DNA from: an uncultured Lachnospiraceae bacterium
GTDB taxonomy: Bacteria; Bacillota; Clostridia; Lachnospirales; Lachnospiraceae
Reading direction: 5' to 3'
Assembly: GCA_947623805.1 (NCBI GenBank)
Contig: CANQHZ010000026.1
Coordinates: 1 to 43,129 of the forward strand
DNA length: 43,129 nt
Below the pieces are notes generated by a model, which was not told the DNA's origin, ran no database searches, and was given only the letters and a program-made list of their open reading frames with translations. Below are positions 40,807 through 43,129 of this stretch, piece after piece; the stretch's first letter is position 1, and each line of letters begins with the position of its first letter. A program made the translations under genes and the position numbers.

Positions 40807-41856
40807 ATGTATAAGCTTTCCCCGCAGTCGCTTAAACCGGGTATGGTAACTTATGAGGATATATATTCACCGCGAAAAGAGATTTTAGTCAAAGCAAATA
40901 CTTCTCTCACAGATGAAATGATACATCTTTTGTGTGAATACAATTTTGAATATATTCCACTGTCAGAACCTTCCGAAATAGATATCACACATTACAAACA
41001 GCTGCATACCAGCTCTCACTTCCAGCGTTTCAACGATACCTATACTCTGTCGCTCAATTCATTCATGAAACTGACGCGTGTACTCGATACAGGGCTTGAC
41101 CTCAATCTCACAAAGCTGCTTTCCCTGCGCGATGACGTCATGGGTACTGTAATGAACGGCGAACAGCTACTTGATTACCTTTACAACATGATGCCAAACG
41201 AAAATGAAATTACATATAATCACTGTTTCAACTGCGGTCTTTTGTGCTATGTGTTCGGTCAGTGGCTTGGCATGAAAGAAGATGATTTGGATACGCTCAC
41301 TATATCGGGACTTCTGTTTGATATCGGAAAGACAAAGGTTTCCGATGAGCTTCTTTGGAAACCTGACAAGCTTACCCCCGAAGAATTTATACAGATGCAG
41401 CATCACATACACCTTGGCTATGAGCTTCTCAAAAACAGAGAGCTTCCACCGCACGTCATCAGCGTGATGATTATGCACCATGAGCGCTGCGATGGCAGCG
41501 GATACCCCGCGCGTCTAAAGGAAAACCGCATTGACCCATATGCCCTTATCGCGGCTATCGCCGACACTTATGAGGCTATGACGCATCCTAGAGCGCAGCG
41601 GCTTGCACTGACCCCGTTTCAGGCAATCCGTGTGTTTGAACAGCAGGGCTTTGATAAATACGGCAAGTCCATCAAACCGATACTCACTCGCATAGCCAAC
41701 ATGTATGTCGATAGACGCATCTGCATTACCGGAAATATCAACGGCAAGATATCACAGATAAATGAAGATGTTTTGTCAAGCCCCATTGTATTTACCGGCA
41801 CGGTTTATCATGATTTGCGCACCACTCCGTATACCGAAATCATTCGTATGCTATAA
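40807..41856 (+). CDS. HD-GYP domain protein with altered HD motif
   Basis: The start is the ATG at 40807, with GAGGTG just before it; an ATG at 40792 overlaps that site. The 349-residue protein has an N-terminal region of the kind often found before HD-GYP domains (LSPQSLKPGMVTYEDIYSP) and an HD-GYP domain from about 125. Present are H139, LHLG-like IHLGYELL, HHERCDGSGYP (234-244) and IADTYEAMTH (271-280). The defining His-Asp pair reads F171-D172 (LLFDIGK), losing one metal ligand. HD-GYP enzymes cleave cyclic di-GMP, so this protein may be weakened or a binding-only receptor. It has its own terminator. Confidence 0.88.
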   Translation: MYKLSPQSLKPGMVTYEDIYSPRKEILVKANTSLTDEMIHLLCEYNFEYIPLSEPSEIDITHYKQLHTSSHFQRFNDTYTLSLNSFMKLTRVLDTGLDLNLTKLLSLRDDVMGTVMNGEQLLDYLYNMMPNENEITYNHCFNCGLLCYVFGQWLGMKEDDLDTLTISGLLFDIGKTKVSDELLWKPDKLTPEEFIQMQHHIHLGYELLKNRELPPHVISVMIMHHERCDGSGYPARLKENRIDPYALIAAIADTYEAMTHPRAQRLALTPFQAIRVFEQQGFDKYGKSIKPILTRIANMYVDRRICITGNINGKISQINEDVLSSPIVFTGTVYHDLRTTPYTEIIRML

Positions 41857-41861
41857 AAACA

Positions 41862-41898
41862 AAACCCATCCGGACATCATCAAACCGGATGGGTTTTT
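41862..41898 (+). terminator. Terminator of the HD-GYP gene
   Basis: AAACCCATCCGG (41862-41873) pairs with CCGGATGGGTTT (41885-41896), followed by more T. It starts 5 bases after the stop codon, and could also serve the convergent lipoprotein gene. Confidence 0.92.
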
Positions 41899-41911
41899 GC
41901 ATATTTATTTT

Positions 41912-42268
41912 CTAATCATTATTTTTAAAAATATTGGCTATTTTCTCGTCGAGCTCATCGTCCGAAAGTCCTTTCGCCTTTTCAAGCGTATCGTAAACCG
42001 CAGTCTTTGCTTTTTCAACAGCCTCCTCGTCAAGCTCATAATCCTCTATATAGCTCTCTATAGATTTTTCAAGCTCCTGCGCACGCTCGCTGCTTATGCC
42101 GAGCGTATTCTCCAAATCATCGTTTGCAAAAAAATCTACGATACCTGCCTTAAATGTCTCCTTTATGCTGTCGCCAATGCTCTGCGAATTTATAGGAATA
42201 TCGTCCCGGCAGCCGCCAAGCAGTACAGCCGATATCGCAGCCGCCATAATAATTGTTAAACGTTTCAA
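41912..42268 (-). CDS. Small helical lipoprotein of unknown function
   Basis: The 118-residue protein has a lipoprotein signal (MKRLTIIMAAAISAVLLGGC) and a mature part made of acidic helices (SSERAQELEKSIESYIEDYELDEEAVEKAK in two blocks). The start is a TTG at 42268, with AAGGA 7 bases upstream. It is exported and membrane-anchored. It is convergent with the HD-GYP gene and follows a hypothetical gene by 23 bases. I do not recognise the family. Confidence 0.7.
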   Translation of the reverse strand: MKRLTIIMAAAISAVLLGGCRDDIPINSQSIGDSIKETFKAGIVDFFANDDLENTLGISSERAQELEKSIESYIEDYELDEEAVEKAKTAVYDTLEKAKGLSDDELDEKIANIFKNND

Positions 42269-42291
42269 TCCTGTTTCCTTGCTCCTTTTAT

Positions 42292-42735
42292 TTATTGTGC
42301 TGATGCCTGCGCCGCGGTTTGCTCCTGCATGGCTATTTGTGACGCTTTCTTTTCCTTAGTAATGTTTTCTATTACACTTTGGTCTATTATTCCTTTATTT
42401 TCCGATATGTTGAGCGGTTTTTCAGGCCAGGGCGTAGACTTTATGCCGCGCGTGCTTGTCTTTATCCTAAGATAATTTTTGCCATCTTCAATAAATTTAA
42501 TTATAGAAACATTTTTCCATGCATAAAACTCAAACGGCGCGACCTCTACTCTTATTTCTTTTACTGCGCCTTTCAGCTCAAAATTAATTAATTTTTTATC
42601 CACATGAACCGGCAGTGCGTATATATATTTATTATCCGTAGTCTGGATTATCGTCGTCTGAAATACCGCGGATTTCCCCTCTTTGCTCACCTTTATGGAT
42701 GCTGCGGCAGGTATCGGAATTTTTTCTACTTGCAT
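42292..42735 (-). CDS. Hypothetical beta-rich protein
   Basis: I choose the ATG at 42735, which has GGGGGA about 9 bases upstream; the earlier in-frame start at 42831 has none. The 147-residue protein is mainly beta strands to about residue 105 (VFQTTIIQTT, YIYALPVHVDKKLINF, IRVEVAPFEFYAWKNVSIIKF, YLRIKTST), followed by an Ala/Gln-rich tail. It has no signal peptide. The strand pattern faintly recalls the N-terminal domain of YcgR/PilZ proteins, which would fit the nearby cyclic-di-GMP-type gene, but no PilZ motif is present. Function unknown. Confidence 0.6.
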   Translation of the reverse strand: MQVEKIPIPAAASIKVSKEGKSAVFQTTIIQTTDNKYIYALPVHVDKKLINFELKGAVKEIRVEVAPFEFYAWKNVSIIKFIEDGKNYLRIKTSTRGIKSTPWPEKPLNISENKGIIDQSVIENITKEKKASQIAMQEQTAAQASAQ

Positions 42736-42950
42736 TCTCAATCTTCCCCCTTGTTGCTTAAAAAATGCTCTGTAACTACATTTTGTATTATATTCTGCCA
42801 GTTTTGTATTGTCAAGCGGCACATCGGACATGCATGAACATAATTTGTGAATTTTTGTGAAAATGGCATTTAAGCTATTTATTTTTTTCTTAGTTTATGA
42901 TAAATTAGTTCAGTGAGAGATTTGCTACATAAAAAGGAGTTGAAATTAAA

Positions 42951-43070
42951 ATGGCAAAAAAAAATGGCAAAAATAATACTGTAAATATGAGTAAAAGCAA
43001 AGCAAAGCGCGAGGCGCGCAAAAAAGCAGTCGCAAAGGACAAGCGCACAAAGCCCGTCTTTAAGATTTAG
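42951..43070 (+). CDS. Small basic protein, 39 residues
   Basis: An ATG at 42951, with AAGGAG about 10 bases upstream, opens a frame of 39 residues ending TAG at 43068-43070. The protein reads MAKKNGKNNTVNMSKSKAKR at its start and continues with EARKKAVAKDKRTKPVFKI. Almost half the residues are Lys or Arg, and there are hardly any acidic ones. A long basic helix that binds RNA, DNA or ribosomes is plausible. It lies alone, divergent from the hypothetical gene, with room for a promoter in the 215-base gap before it. The good ribosome site and clean frame support a real gene. Confidence 0.65.
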   Translation: MAKKNGKNNTVNMSKSKAKREARKKAVAKDKRTKPVFKI

Positions 43071-43129
43071 CACTATATTTTTTCAGAGATAACTTTATAT
43101 CAACTTATTGCCAGTCGGCTTAAATGCCG

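Noticed and set aside
42879-43073. Minus-strand 64-codon frame at the right edge
   Set aside because: It is opposite the basic 39-residue gene, which has the better ribosome site; the hydrophobic, Phe-rich product is what antisense of Lys codons gives.

Overview
The window looks like chromosomal DNA of a spore-forming Gram-positive clostridium, most likely a member of the Lachnospiraceae. This rests on the sporulation genes (spoIIE, spmA, yabP, yabQ and a CotS-like kinase), strong GGAGG ribosome binding sites with occasional GTG and TTG starts, and the conserved order HU-rqcP-yabP-yabQ-divIC followed by spoIIE-tilS-hpt-ftsH. The species call is inference from gene content. Almost every gene is on the minus strand. 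The plus-strand genes are a MocR-type regulator at the left edge, one tRNA-Pro, an HD-GYP protein and a 39-residue basic protein at the right edge.

Left accessory part (1-12.2 kb). A divergent MocR regulator is followed by two lipoproteins, a GNAT acetyltransferase preceded by a small antitoxin-like gene with a perfect palindrome in its promoter, and a YdeI-family gene pair flanked by two near-identical 101-bp direct repeats. Next comes a two-component system with an ABC exporter. Its tandem-FtsX permease is broken by an in-frame TAA, and three CCTACA sites spaced exactly 11 bp apart lie in front of the transporter operon. A DUF2975 membrane protein with its small XRE regulator closes the region.

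Defence-like island (12.2-17.7 kb). Three AT-rich, co-directional genes sit between the DUF2975 pair and a cell-surface operon. They encode an MmeI-like single-chain restriction-modification enzyme, a cytosolic Ser/Thr kinase whose C-terminal half carries a CxCxxC...HH cluster reminiscent of tRNA-guanine transglycosylases, and a small protein with a possible PD-(D/E)xK nuclease core split by a winged helix. I do not recognise this combination as a named system, and it is my main candidate for something undescribed.

Surface and envelope part (17.8-25.8 kb). An operon of SGNH hydrolase, DUF4358 lipoprotein, MBOAT acyltransferase and DHHW protein looks like a polysaccharide O-acetylation machine, with a clear sigma-A promoter and an inverted repeat at its start. 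It is followed by a CPA2 antiporter, tRNA-Pro(CGG), an spmA without spmB, and an acyl carrier protein translationally coupled to a membrane acyltransferase.

Housekeeping and sporulation part (26-43 kb). This holds ftsH, hpt, tilS, a short spoIIE with a candidate Spo0A-type promoter (21-bp spacer with an overlapping 0A box), divIC, yabQ, yabP, rqcP, HU, a PEGA-domain lipoprotein, a nitrilase-family amidase, a CotS-like kinase, the CCA-adding enzyme, acetate kinase, an alpha/beta hydrolase, an HD-GYP protein with an altered metal ligand, and small hypothetical genes.
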